From the NCBI GenBank assembly GCA_002367255.1, contig DFBD01000164.1, positions 10,995 through 18,658 of the forward strand: 7,664 bases of DNA, in the 5' to 3' direction. Origin of the DNA: Rhodobacterales bacterium UBA3089 (GTDB lineage Bacteria > Pseudomonadota > Alphaproteobacteria > Rhodobacterales > Rhodobacteraceae). This document shows, one piece after another, positions 1-7,240 of the stretch. Numbering within the stretch: the stretch's first letter is position 1; the number at the start of each line of letters is the position of its first letter. Position numbers and translations under genes: made by a program. Below the pieces are notes generated by a model. It ran no database searches. It saw nothing but the letters and a program-made list of their open reading frames with translations, and had not been told where the DNA came from.

Positions 1-506
1 GCCAACGCAGCCATGGGGCCAGCCTCGGCAGCGACGCTTTCAGGGTTAGTGACCACCATAGTCGCGCTCTGAATTTCCGCAGTCTCTGTGGTTTTATGTG
101 CGATAAATGCATATGCCCTTAGCGCCAGACCATAAGAAATATCTGCCGCCTTCGGATTGCTGGCCGCCAAAACGGTCAACGCACCAGTGCCCTTATAAAC
201 GGCCATCGTCGCGCCAGCTTTACGTGCTTGGACAACCGAAGGGCGTTTGGGCAACTTCACAACCATCACACCTTCGCAGTCCATACCCGCCGGATAAGCC
301 AGCGCAACGCCTGCGCCGTTTTCCAGCGTGGCAAAGGCATCGCTTTCGGCGAACCGGGCAATCGCCCCTTTGGACAAACGATTCACGCGCCTTGCCAAGG
401 TATCAATCTTACCGTCGGGGCTAACCAGAACGACGAGCTTTCCAGTAAGGGTAGCAATGGTATCAATATCGGATTCGACGAAATTTATGCTGATCGGAGT
501 TGTCAT
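1..506 (-). CDS. pepA: Leucyl aminopeptidase PepA, N-terminal part (runs off left edge)
   Basis: Partial gene read leftward from an ATG at 504-506; 168 codons are present with no stop before the edge. The protein begins MTTPISINFVESDID. It contains the motif RRVNRLSKGAIARFAESDAF (about residues 40-59), then YPAGMDCEGVMVVKLPK and KAGATMAVYKG, which match the pattern of the N-terminal, non-catalytic domain of M17 leucyl aminopeptidases. The catalytic domain with the two-metal site lies outside the window, so activity cannot be judged. M17 enzymes are cytosolic and release N-terminal amino acids from peptides; E. coli PepA also binds DNA, but nothing here shows that for this protein. The start is supported by an AAGGAA ribosome site six bases upstream. 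The gene is divergent from lptF, as pepA is in E. coli. There is no frameshift in the visible part. The family call comes from recalled sequence pattern and neighbourhood. Confidence 0.87.
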   Translation of the reverse strand, partial: MTTPISINFVESDIDTIATLTGKLVVLVSPDGKIDTLARRVNRLSKGAIARFAESDAFATLENGAGVALAYPAGMDCEGVMVVKLPKRPSVVQARKAGATMAVYKGTGALTVLAASNPKAADISYGLALRAYAFIAHKTTETAEIQSATMVVTNPESVAAEAGPMAAL

Positions 507-512
507 TTCATA

Positions 513-518
513 TTCCTT
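513..518 (-). promoter_or_regulatory. Ribosome binding site of pepA
   Basis: On the minus strand this reads AAGGAA and ends six bases before the ATG at 504-506. It is a good Shine-Dalgarno match and supports that ATG as the pepA start. Confidence 0.7.
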
Positions 519-546
519 AAAAACTGGCAGAATCTTGCTGCTTATA

Positions 547-564
547 GTCCTATCGCGATAACAC
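547..564. promoter_or_regulatory. Palindrome, possible operator between pepA and lptF
   Basis: TATCGCGATA at 551-560 is a perfect 10-base inverted repeat with no spacer. It is flanked by GT at 547-548 and AC at 563-564, so 14 of the 18 positions in 547-564 are symmetric. It lies just upstream (in the pepA direction) of the TATAAG candidate -10, and it overlaps the weaker plus-strand candidate promoter. It could be bound by a dimeric regulator acting on one or both genes. I do not recognise it as the site of a named regulator. A 10-base palindrome can also occur by chance. Confidence 0.25.
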
Positions 565-623
565 CGCCTTGACCAGTTGGGGGTGACGAAATAGGCCAGA
601 TTAGGTAAGCTACGCAAAATTTT

Positions 624-628
624 AAAGG
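624..628 (+). promoter_or_regulatory. Ribosome binding site of lptF (GTG start)
   Basis: AAAGG ends 12 bases before the GTG at 641, longer than the usual spacing. An in-frame TAA at 629-631 rules out any start upstream of 641, so the GTG is the first possible start and this is the only purine-rich site that can serve it. Confidence 0.45.
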
Positions 629-640
629 TAACCCGAATCC

Positions 641-1762
641 GTGAACTTGCTTGATCGATATTTGTTTGTAACACAGCTTGGACCGTTCGGGTTCTTCGCT
701 CTCGCGCTTACGGGTATTTTATGGCTGGCCCAAACATTACCGCTGATGGAAATTATCATCGAAAATGGGCATTCCGGCTTTATTTTTCTGGAATTTGCTA
801 CACTGATTCTTCCCAACGTGCTGGTCATAGTGCTGCCCATTGCCGTTTTCGCATCGACTTTGTTCACAGTGAATAAACTTTTTGGTGAATCCGAGATGGT
901 CGTGATCCTATCCTCGGGTCTTTCACCGACCCGGATTATTCGCGCCACTGTTGCTGTTGGTGTCATGGTGATGCTGACAATGGTCGTTCTGCTTGTTGTG
1001 TTGCAACCCCGATCCACCACACGCCTTGCCGATCGTATTGCAGAGGTCCGGCAGGATTTTGTCGGATCGCTATTGCGAGAAAAACAGTTTATTCACCCCA
1101 GCACTGGTGTTACGATTTATGTTAAGGACTCCAGCAAAGCCGGGGAAATTAGCGGGTTATTCCTGAATGACCAACGTGACGCCAGCAACCCGGTGACATA
1201 TTCCGCCAAGCAAGCGTTACTGCTTCAGGATAATGAGCAGCTCCGTTTAGTTATGCATCAGGGTATCATGCAGCGATACTCCGCGATTGAGAAGAACCTG
1301 AATATCATCGAATTTGACCAGTTCATCTTCGACCTTAGCGATATTATCGGAGAGCCCCGAAACCGCAATACTTCACCGATTGAATACTTCATATCCGAGC
1401 TTCTTAACCCAGAGGAAATCATCGCGAACGGCGGCACATATAGTGCAGCGGCCTATCTTGCCGAGGCCCATCAGAAACTGGCGTTACCTCTATTGGGGTT
1501 GGTCTTGCCGATGTATGCTTTTGCAATGTTGATGACCGCTAGTTATAAACGCACGGGCCTTGGAGGGCGGATCACTGTAACCGGTGGTTCGGGGATATTT
1601 TTCGTGGGTATGACGCTGATGATCAAAACCTGGATTATTAGCAACCCGAGTATGTTTCTATTTTCCTATGCCCCACCCTTTTTATGCCTGTTTTTGACGA
1701 TATTTGTTTTGTCGCGAAATCGCGTTAGGCGCACGCTTTTTAAACTTCCGGCGAGAGCGTAA
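641..1762 (+). CDS. lptF: LPS export ABC transporter permease LptF
   Basis: This 373-residue protein matches the LptF/LptG (YjgP/YjgQ) permease family in length and layout. Three hydrophobic segments lie at about residues 13-33, 55-77 and 100-122. A soluble, presumably periplasmic β-jellyroll part follows at about 123-275, then three more segments at about 280-300, 311-333 and 338-358. The stretch MVVILSSGLSPTRI (residues 86-99) is the typical cytoplasmic loop with the 'E.v.l.a.G.s' pattern that contacts the LptB ATPase. In the family, LptF pairs with LptG and LptB2 to extract LPS from the inner membrane and pass it to LptC and LptA. It starts at GTG because an in-frame stop lies at 629-631. 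It is first in the rightward block, one base before lptG. LptF rather than LptG is assigned by gene order and by the preceding divergent pepA. No defects are visible. Confidence 0.9.
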   Translation: MNLLDRYLFVTQLGPFGFFALALTGILWLAQTLPLMEIIIENGHSGFIFLEFATLILPNVLVIVLPIAVFASTLFTVNKLFGESEMVVILSSGLSPTRIIRATVAVGVMVMLTMVVLLVVLQPRSTTRLADRIAEVRQDFVGSLLREKQFIHPSTGVTIYVKDSSKAGEISGLFLNDQRDASNPVTYSAKQALLLQDNEQLRLVMHQGIMQRYSAIEKNLNIIEFDQFIFDLSDIIGEPRNRNTSPIEYFISELLNPEEIIANGGTYSAAAYLAEAHQKLALPLLGLVLPMYAFAMLMTASYKRTGLGGRITVTGGSGIFFVGMTLMIKTWIISNPSMFLFSYAPPFLCLFLTIFVLSRNRVRRTLFKLPARA

Positions 1763-1763
1763 T

Positions 1764-2864
1764 ATGATCCTGCATTACTATATCGCGCGGAAGTTCCTGT
1801 TCAATGTCATACGTGTCCAGCTTGCGCTGTTCGCGCTATCGCTGCTGATCATAGCCACAGAGGTAATGCGGTTTCTTTCTGAACGCGGGGTCGAGGCCAA
1901 GGTTTATATCCAGCTCATCTCCGTAACTTTGCCAGAGTCGATATCCACAACATTCCCGTTGGTCCTGCTGCTCGGGAGTATGTTCACATTTCTTGGCATG
2001 TCCCGATCAAGCGAGTTGGTGATTGTTCGGGCCTCCGGTGTGTCTGCATTGAAAATGTTGCTGGCCCCGATGGTCGTAACGGTGCTGATTGGAATGTTCA
2101 TGATTTCCGCATGGAACCCCATCCTCGCGGCGACCATACGCAAAACCAGCGAAATTCGGGCGGAGTACACGGGTAAAGGTGGTAGCCAGCTATCTATTTC
2201 GCGCGACGGTCTATGGCTGCGTCAAACCGGTGAAAACAGCAATTTCATAATCCAGGCGCGTAATTCCAGCCGCAGTGGCGACATTCTTTACGGGGTGCGG
2301 TTTCACGAATTCTCGGCAGAGGGCGATCTGGTGCGGCGCATCGAGGCCCCACGCGCCGAGTTGCAACCAGGCGCCTGGAGATTATCCAATGCAACGCAAT
2401 GGCGGTTTCTGGACAAAAACCTGTTTGAATCCGCCGATATTCGCCCATATTCCGAAATCATATTGCCAACGGATCTGACCAGCGATCGTATCCTCAGCAG
2501 TTTCGCCGCCCCCAAGACCATTTCAGTGTGGAAGCTGCCTGCATTTATCGATCAGTTGAATGCTTCGGGTTTTTCCGCTGTGCGCCACGAGGTGTTTTTG
2601 CAATCGCAATACGCAACGCCTTTGATGTTGGCCGCGATGATGTTGATCGGCGCGGCCTTCTCGTTAAGGCATGCGCGGTTTGGACATACCGGGGTCATGG
2701 CGCTTCTGGCGATCCTATCGGGTTTCTTAGTGTTTACCATAAAGAATGTTGCCGAATCGCTCGGGCAGGCACAAGAAGTGCCGATACTGCTGGCAACATG
2801 GGCCCCCCCGATGGCTGCCGCACTTTTTGCATTGGCATATGTGCTGCATCTGGAGGACGGCTAA
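1764..2864 (+). CDS. lptG: LPS export ABC transporter permease LptG
   Basis: This 366-residue protein begins MILHYYIARKFLFNVIRVQL. It has the same plan as its neighbour: hydrophobic segments at about residues 14-34, 55-78 and 97-118, a soluble part to about 280, then segments at about 283-302, 310-330 and 338-360. The loop SSELVIVRASGVSALKML (residues 82-99) carries the family's conserved E...R.aG.S pattern, expected at the LptB interface. The soluble domain includes the DGLWLRQ motif (residues 148-154) common in LptG proteins. It should form the LptB2FG complex with LptF. I chose the ATG at 1764, one base after the lptF stop, with GAGAG at 1753-1757. A TTG at 1704 in the same frame would add 20 residues inside lptF and spoil the normal N-terminus. 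The TAA-T-ATG junction suggests coupled translation with lptF. Confidence 0.92.
   Translation: MILHYYIARKFLFNVIRVQLALFALSLLIIATEVMRFLSERGVEAKVYIQLISVTLPESISTTFPLVLLLGSMFTFLGMSRSSELVIVRASGVSALKMLLAPMVVTVLIGMFMISAWNPILAATIRKTSEIRAEYTGKGGSQLSISRDGLWLRQTGENSNFIIQARNSSRSGDILYGVRFHEFSAEGDLVRRIEAPRAELQPGAWRLSNATQWRFLDKNLFESADIRPYSEIILPTDLTSDRILSSFAAPKTISVWKLPAFIDQLNASGFSAVRHEVFLQSQYATPLMLAAMMLIGAAFSLRHARFGHTGVMALLAILSGFLVFTIKNVAESLGQAQEVPILLATWAPPMAAALFALAYVLHLEDG
2852..2856 (+). promoter_or_regulatory. Ribosome binding site of lptD, inside the end of lptG
   Basis: GGAGG lies within the last codons of lptG and ends 12 bases before the ATG at 2869; the adjoining GGACGG (2855-2860) gives an eight-base spacing. 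No comparable site precedes the next in-frame ATG at 2890, so this favours 2869 as the lptD start. Confidence 0.5.
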
Positions 2865-2868
2865 TTTC

Positions 2869-5025
2869 ATGCAAGCGTGTATCCGTAATATGCTAATATC
2901 TATAAGGCGTCGGGCGACAGCCTTGTCGCTGCTTGTGGCCTGCGCGATCATCCCGCAATTTACCGCAGCGCAATCCGATGCCCCTATCAGCTTGCTGGCC
3001 GATGCGATCAATCTGGATCAAACCACCGGATTGCTTAGCGCCTCGGGCGACGTGCAGGTATTCTTCGGAGAGGCCGTACTTAACGCCAACAGCATCGTTT
3101 ACGACTCGCGCACCGCTTTGATTACGGCACAAGGTCCGATAACGATTACGGGTGCTAGCGGAACCGTCATATTGGCCGATTTCGCCGAACTATCCAGCGA
3201 TCTGCAACGCGGCCTTATTCAGGGGGCGAAACTGCTGCTAGCAGATCAAATGCAGCTCGCCGCGACAGAGTTCGAGCGGACCGACGGGCGCTTTGATACG
3301 CTGACCAACGTCGTCACCAGCACCTGTCAGGTATGTGCGGCACGCCCTGTTCCTGTCTGGCAAATACGGGCGCGCCAGGTAATTCGCGATGATGAACAAA
3401 AACAAATCCACTTCCGTAGTGCCACATTCGAGGTCCTAGGTTTACCAGTATTCTACCTGCCATATATGCGTATACCAGACCCATCCGTGCGCCGTGCTTC
3501 GGGGTTTCTTAGCCCGGTTATCCTGTCGTCTGACTACTTCGGTGACGGCATAAAATTGCCCTACTATCTGGTGCTGGGCGACCATGCGGATGCCACGATA
3601 ACACCGACACTTAGCTTCAGCGGAGCCTCAATTATCGATGCTGAATACCGCCAACGCTTTGCCAATGGCGGGTTCGATACTTTCGGCGCTATTGCTATCA
3701 GTGACGAATTCGGTGAATTCGGGCGTGGCTTCCTGACGGTTAATGGCAGCTTCGATATCATCGACGACGTGACCCTGTCCTTCAATGCTACGGCCATAAG
3801 CGACAACGGGTTTATGCGTCAGTATAACTATGACGACACCGACCGAATTGTTAGCGAGTTGAAGTTCAGCCGATACCGAAACCGCAGCTATTTCTCGCTG
3901 GCGGCAGTGATTATGAACAGCTTACGTGATGACGAAAACAACGACACTATCCCCCTTGTGTTTCCCGAATTCAGCTATCGCGGTTACCGCACAGATCAAT
4001 TGCTTGGCGGAAAATTAGGCTATGAATTTAATACCGTCGGCCTGTCGCGTGTTGTCGGTGAAGATTATTTACGTATCGGCGCGGGCGTTGATTATGGTGT
4101 TCCGATAGACTTGCCGCTAGGCCTGCGTGCATCCGGTTTTGTTAATCTCGATGCGGATATCTACCGCGTCTGGAATAGCGTGGATTTCCCTGAAACGCCG
4201 TTGATCAGCCTACACCCCTCGGTCGGGGCGGATATCCGCTGGCCGCTGTCCAAAGTCACGCAAAACGCCCGCCACATTTTTGAACCTGTCATTCAGTTAC
4301 TTTACACAGCCGATCCGGCCTTTAACGACCTTGTCCCGAACGAAGACAGCCAACAGGCTGAATTTGACGAAACCAACCTTTTCGATCTCAACCGCTTTCC
4401 GGGGCGCGATGTTGCAGAAACAGGGTTTCGTGCCAATATCGGGGCAACCTATACGATTTATGACAACGACGGCTGGTCGCTTGGCCTTGCTGGCGGTTTG
4501 GTGGTTCGCTCCGAACCTTCTGATCTGTTTGACGAAGACACACTGTTGGGTGGGTCTCGTTCCGATATCCTCGGGGCGGTCAGTTTTGAGTACGCACCCA
4601 ATTTCAATGTGATCGGGCGGTTCCTGTTTGATGACAGTTTCGATTTCAAACGCAGCGAAACGCAGTTTTCTACGTCGTTCGACAAGTGGGATATAGGAGG
4701 CTCGTTCGTGTATCTTGCAGCAGACTCACTGGCGCTGGCATCGGATGAGCGTAGCGAGGGCACGATTGATGCCCAGTACCGTATCGCAGACAACTGGGCG
4801 CTTGATTTCGACTGGAAACGGGATTTGTTGGAAAATCGGGATGTTTCGGCGGGAATAGGCGCAACTTATGGAAATGAATGCATAGAAATCGGGCTTTCCC
4901 TCTCGCGCCGCTTCACTTCTTCGAATAACGTAGTGCCGTCGACGGATTTCAACCTGACGGTTCAATTGGCAGGATTCGGTGGAAGTTCGAGCAATGAATG
5001 GCCTGCCGCGCAATGTACATACTAA
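2869..5025 (+). CDS. lptD: LPS assembly outer-membrane protein LptD
   Basis: This 718-residue protein receives LPS from LptA and, with lipoprotein LptE, inserts it into the outer leaflet of the outer membrane. A Sec signal peptide spans about residues 1-34, with likely cleavage after FTAA. An LptA-like domain follows to about 150 (ISLLADAINLDQ, LSASGDVQVFFG). Next is the family signature LGLPVFYLPYMRIPDPS with RRASGF (residues 190-213), then a β-barrel rich in alternating hydrophobic residues and containing HIFEPVIQLLY (469-479). The last strand is probably DFNLTVQLAGFG. The mature chain has four cysteines: Cys153 and Cys156 as CQVC, Cys671 (NECIEI) and Cys716, two residues from the C-terminus. 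The gene starts four bases after lptG. ATG 2869 is chosen by its ribosome site; ATG 2890 would still give a good signal peptide. It is shorter than E. coli LptD (784 residues) but appears intact. Confidence 0.95.
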   Translation: MQACIRNMLISIRRRATALSLLVACAIIPQFTAAQSDAPISLLADAINLDQTTGLLSASGDVQVFFGEAVLNANSIVYDSRTALITAQGPITITGASGTVILADFAELSSDLQRGLIQGAKLLLADQMQLAATEFERTDGRFDTLTNVVTSTCQVCAARPVPVWQIRARQVIRDDEQKQIHFRSATFEVLGLPVFYLPYMRIPDPSVRRASGFLSPVILSSDYFGDGIKLPYYLVLGDHADATITPTLSFSGASIIDAEYRQRFANGGFDTFGAIAISDEFGEFGRGFLTVNGSFDIIDDVTLSFNATAISDNGFMRQYNYDDTDRIVSELKFSRYRNRSYFSLAAVIMNSLRDDENNDTIPLVFPEFSYRGYRTDQLLGGKLGYEFNTVGLSRVVGEDYLRIGAGVDYGVPIDLPLGLRASGFVNLDADIYRVWNSVDFPETPLISLHPSVGADIRWPLSKVTQNARHIFEPVIQLLYTADPAFNDLVPNEDSQQAEFDETNLFDLNRFPGRDVAETGFRANIGATYTIYDNDGWSLGLAGGLVVRSEPSDLFDEDTLLGGSRSDILGAVSFEYAPNFNVIGRFLFDDSFDFKRSETQFSTSFDKWDIGGSFVYLAADSLALASDERSEGTIDAQYRIADNWALDFDWKRDLLENRDVSAGIGATYGNECIEIGLSLSRRFTSSNNVVPSTDFNLTVQLAGFGGSSSNEWPAAQCTY

Positions 5026-5034
5026 GTGTAATAC

Positions 5035-5039
5035 GAGGG
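5035..5039 (+). promoter_or_regulatory. Ribosome binding site that sets the surA start
   Basis: GAGGG ends six bases before the ATG at 5046, in the short gap after the lptD stop. In-frame ATGs at 4998 and 5013 lie inside lptD and would place extra residues before the signal peptide, so this site decides the start in favour of 5046. Confidence 0.7.
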
Positions 5040-5045
5040 TTTATA

Positions 5046-6251
5046 ATGGGTAAGATTTTGAACTGGGTACAGATTCTGGCATTGGTATTCTTTGCATGCG
5101 CACCCGTTGCACATGCTGCAAACCCCTATTCTGCGGCCTACTCGGTCAACGACTCGATCGTCACCCATTTTGATATCAGCGAGCGTGTTAAACTTTTGCG
5201 CGCCTTGGGCGTCCAGTCTCGCAATATCCAGCAAGACGCCATCGACCAGTTGATCGATGATCGTCTGAAACTTCGTGCGGCCCGGACATTCGGTTTAGTA
5301 ATCGACGACGCATCCTTTGCCCGTGGTTTAGCTGGCGTCGCTGCGGCCCAAAACACCACAGCCGAGGCTTTATGGGCTAAAGCCCGCGCACGCGGTGTTT
5401 CGCGCCAAGCGTTCGATGATTATTATACAGCACAATTGATTTGGCGCGAACTGGTGCAGCGTCGATTCCGCCAAGCGGCCGACCCGACAAGCGTCGAGTT
5501 GGACAATGCGATCAACGTCGCTGCGGCCGTGACGCAACAAACCATCCTGCTCGGTGAAATAGCCCTGCCTTTCGCAGAACGCGGCGAGGAAGCGACAATC
5601 GCTTTCGCCGAGCGCCTTTCCCGAGATTTGAATAGCGGCGCCAGCTTCGAGAATGCGGTTAAAAACTTCAGCCGCTCTCGTACGGCAGCGAACGGTGGAC
5701 AAATCGGGTGGCTTGCCCCTGAGCGCCTACCTGCTGCGATTGCGGCAAAGGTTATCGGCCTGTCATCCGGACAGGTTTCTGATCCGGTTAGGGTTTCTAG
5801 CGGCGTTATCATCTTGAAGGTTCTCGCGTCACGCACCGTATCCAGTGCCTTGCAAAAGACGGTTTCAGTCGAATACGCAGTACTTGATTTCACAGGTCAG
5901 CCGGATGCATATTCCAGTGCCTCGCGTATGCAACATGGCCTGGACGAGTGCAGCACAGCCCATTCATCCGCTGCCGATTTCGGTCCACTCAGCGGTCTGT
6001 TCGGCCCAACTTCGGTTAACAACGTACCTGCCGATATTGCTGTATCCCTCGCCCGCCTGATGCCAGGTAAAAGCGAGGTTATTACCAACGGTGACAGCGT
6101 TCTTCTAATTCAGCTTTGCAACAGAACAACGGACCTGAGCGGCCCCATCAAAGCCCAGCTTACCAACAATCTGTTTGGGCAAAAGCTGGGTAAACTGGCC
6201 GAAGGCTACTTGCTGGAACTACACCGCACAGCGATTATCGAGCAGCGATGA
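5046..6251 (+). CDS. surA: Periplasmic chaperone / peptidyl-prolyl isomerase SurA
   Basis: This is a 401-residue periplasmic protein. The signal peptide is residues 1-24, with cleavage after AHA. The SurA N-terminal domain opens with SVNDSIVTHFDISERVKLL (residues 33-51) and continues as a helical region to about 150. A parvulin-type PPIase domain spans about 165-262, with the GGQIGWL motif (217-223), LSSGQVSDPV and SGVIILKVL. Residues 273-362 look like a second, degenerate parvulin-like segment lacking the GG..GW motif, with Cys302 and Cys358. A final helix (about 365-395) ends the protein, as in the family. SurA carries unfolded outer-membrane proteins across the periplasm, and LptD is a known client in E. 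coli, which fits its place 20 bases after lptD. It is shorter than E. coli SurA (428 residues). The stop overlaps the pdxA start by four bases. No lesion is visible. Confidence 0.9.
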   Translation: MGKILNWVQILALVFFACAPVAHAANPYSAAYSVNDSIVTHFDISERVKLLRALGVQSRNIQQDAIDQLIDDRLKLRAARTFGLVIDDASFARGLAGVAAAQNTTAEALWAKARARGVSRQAFDDYYTAQLIWRELVQRRFRQAADPTSVELDNAINVAAAVTQQTILLGEIALPFAERGEEATIAFAERLSRDLNSGASFENAVKNFSRSRTAANGGQIGWLAPERLPAAIAAKVIGLSSGQVSDPVRVSSGVIILKVLASRTVSSALQKTVSVEYAVLDFTGQPDAYSSASRMQHGLDECSTAHSSAADFGPLSGLFGPTSVNNVPADIAVSLARLMPGKSEVITNGDSVLLIQLCNRTTDLSGPIKAQLTNNLFGQKLGKLAEGYLLELHRTAIIEQR

Positions 6252-7240
6252 CCCAAAAACCTGTTGCCCTGACCCTTGGTGAACCGGCGGGAATAGGGGG
6301 CGAAATATCGCTAAAAGCGTGGGCTACCCTGCGTGATGAACTACCGTTTTTTCTGATTGCAGATGCCAGACATATGCAATCACTCGCGGATCTGTCCGGC
6401 GTACCCATCAAGGCTATTTCTGATCCGGCAGAAGCGACATCGGTGATGCCACACGCTCTGCCTGTGTTGGACCACCCCCTGCCTGCCCCCGTAGTAGGTG
6501 GCGCACCCAATGCGCAAAATGCGGTTGAAGTCGTGGCCATGATAAAACGTGCGGTCGATCTGGCACAATCAGGGCAGGCTTGCGCCGTTACCACCAACCC
6601 TATCCATAAGAAAGCGCTGCAAGACGGGGCGGGGTTCGCCTTCCCCGGGCATACTGAATACCTCGCCAGTCTTGCAAATGTTGAGCGCCCCATCATGATG
6701 ATAAGCGCACCGGAACTGCGCGTGGTGCCGGTAACGATCCACATTTCCATTCGCAAAGTTCCCAAGGTTCTGGATGCAGCACTGTTAGAACAAACCATCC
6801 GCGTGACGCATCTGGCCATGATCAATGATCTAGGCATAAGTGCCCCGCGTATTGCCGTCGCCGGGCTTAACCCACATGCAGGTGAAGAAGGCACGATGGG
6901 GACCGAGGAAATTGATTTCATCACCCCGACGCTGGATAAACTTCGCGCGGAAGGCATGAATTTGACAGGACCGATGTCCGCAGACACCATGTTCCACCCC
7001 GCCGCGCGCGAACGCTATGATCTGGCGGTTTGCATGTACCATGATCAGGCGTTGATCCCTATCAAGACGTTGAATTTTTCGGCAGGTGTTAACACAACTT
7101 TGGGGCTGCCATTCATCAGAACCTCGCCAGACCACGGCACTGCGTTTGATATCGTTGGCAAGAACATCGCCGACCCGCAGTCTTTGATCGAGGCCCTGCG
7201 AACCGCAACCGAAATGGCCAAACATCGGGGAACGATATGA
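6248..7240 (+). CDS. pdxA: 4-hydroxythreonine-4-phosphate dehydrogenase PdxA
   Basis: This 330-residue protein has the normal PdxA length. PdxA is a cytosolic enzyme of the DXP-dependent pyridoxal 5'-phosphate pathway; it oxidises 4-phosphohydroxy-L-threonine with NAD, and the product is used by PdxJ. Visible hallmarks are [13 protein letters not shown] near the N-terminus, PGHTE with His135 and Thr136 at the substrate site, and three metal-ligand histidines: His165 (VTIHIS), His210 (LNPHAGE) and His265 ([10 protein letters not shown]). These equal the E. coli ligand set offset by one residue. [19 protein letters not shown] near the C-terminus is also typical. The start codon overlaps the surA stop as ATGA, and only a weak GAG precedes it, so translation probably depends on ribosomes finishing surA. 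The first motif has Gly18 where Pro is more usual, a minor change. The catalytic set is complete. Confidence 0.96.
   Translation: MTQKPVALTLGEPAGIGGEISLKAWATLRDELPFFLIADARHMQSLADLSGVPIKAISDPAEATSVMPHALPVLDHPLPAPVVGGAPNAQNAVEVVAMIKRAVDLAQSGQACAVTTNPIHKKALQDGAGFAFPGHTEYLASLANVERPIMMISAPELRVVPVTIHISIRKVPKVLDAALLEQTIRVTHLAMINDLGISAPRIAVAGLNPHAGEEGTMGTEEIDFITPTLDKLRAEGMNLTGPMSADTMFHPAARERYDLAVCMYHDQALIPIKTLNFSAGVNTTLGLPFIRTSPDHGTAFDIVGKNIADPQSLIEALRTATEMAKHRGTI
7227..7231 (+). promoter_or_regulatory. Ribosome binding site of rsmA
   Basis: GGGGA ends five bases before the ATG at 7237. It lies inside the last codons of pdxA and supports the overlapping ATGA start for rsmA. Confidence 0.6.

Larger units (their letters stand above)
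507..640. promoter_or_regulatory. Divergent pepA / lptF intergenic region with promoters
   Basis: This 134-base gap is the only real non-coding stretch in the window and must hold the pepA promoter and probably the main promoter of the lptF operon. Candidate elements are weak. On minus, TATAAG (541-546) could be a -10 for pepA, giving a leader of roughly 30 bases, but no convincing -35 sits 16-18 bases before it. On plus, TTGACC (569-574) is a good -35 match, but the hexamer 17 bases later (TAGGCC, 592-597) is a poor -10. TTGCTG (535-540) with GATAAC (557-562) is a second option. A palindrome lies at 551-560. No small gene or RNA is evident. That promoters exist here follows from the gene layout; the exact elements are guesses. 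Confidence 0.5.

Noticed and set aside
107..572. Plus-strand open frames of 77-114 codons over the pepA region
   Set aside because: The minus-strand reading gives a clean PepA N-terminus with a good ribosome site; the plus-strand products show no family features.
622..1020. Open frame of 132 codons on the minus strand over the start of lptF
   Set aside because: It is Thr/Ser/Arg-rich without domains and lies antisense to the first membrane segments of LptF; a shadow frame.
1704..1763. Upstream TTG start for lptG
   Set aside because: It would add 20 residues encoded inside lptF with no supporting ribosome site; the ATG at 1764 gives the normal family N-terminus.
2746..2868. Upstream start for lptD inside lptG
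   Set aside because: It would put 41 extra residues before the signal peptide; the ATG at 2869 with GGAGG upstream gives a normal exported protein.
3233..3243. Small inverted repeat around CTGCTAGCAG in lptD
   Set aside because: It lies inside coding sequence, has no T-run and no gene boundary nearby, so it is neither a terminator nor a likely regulatory hairpin.
3707..3721. Short direct repeat GAATTC-GGT-GAATTC in lptD
   Set aside because: It encodes an in-frame EFGEF stretch in a β-barrel region, is too short to be a mobile or regulatory repeat, and is explained by coding.
4998..5045. Upstream ATG starts for surA inside lptD (4998 and 5013)
   Set aside because: They would bury the signal peptide behind up to 16 residues; GAGGG at 5035-5039 clearly serves the ATG at 5046.
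5026..5045. Possible terminator or promoter between lptD and surA
   Set aside because: The 20-base gap has no hairpin or T-run and holds only the surA ribosome site.
5085..5105. Possible lipobox in the SurA signal peptide (FFAC, Cys18)
   Set aside because: The residue three before the cysteine is Phe rather than Leu/Val/Ile, and a clean AHA signal peptidase I site follows at residue 24.
5423..5893. Open frame of 156 codons on the minus strand, antisense to surA
   Set aside because: It is covered by a convincing SurA, has no family pattern and looks like a composition-driven shadow frame.
6235..6990. Long open frame of 251 codons on the minus strand, antisense to pdxA
   Set aside because: It lies wholly over an intact PdxA with all catalytic residues, has a Ser/Arg/Ala-rich composition with no recognisable domain, and has no promoter or neighbour context. 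It is a shadow of the real gene.
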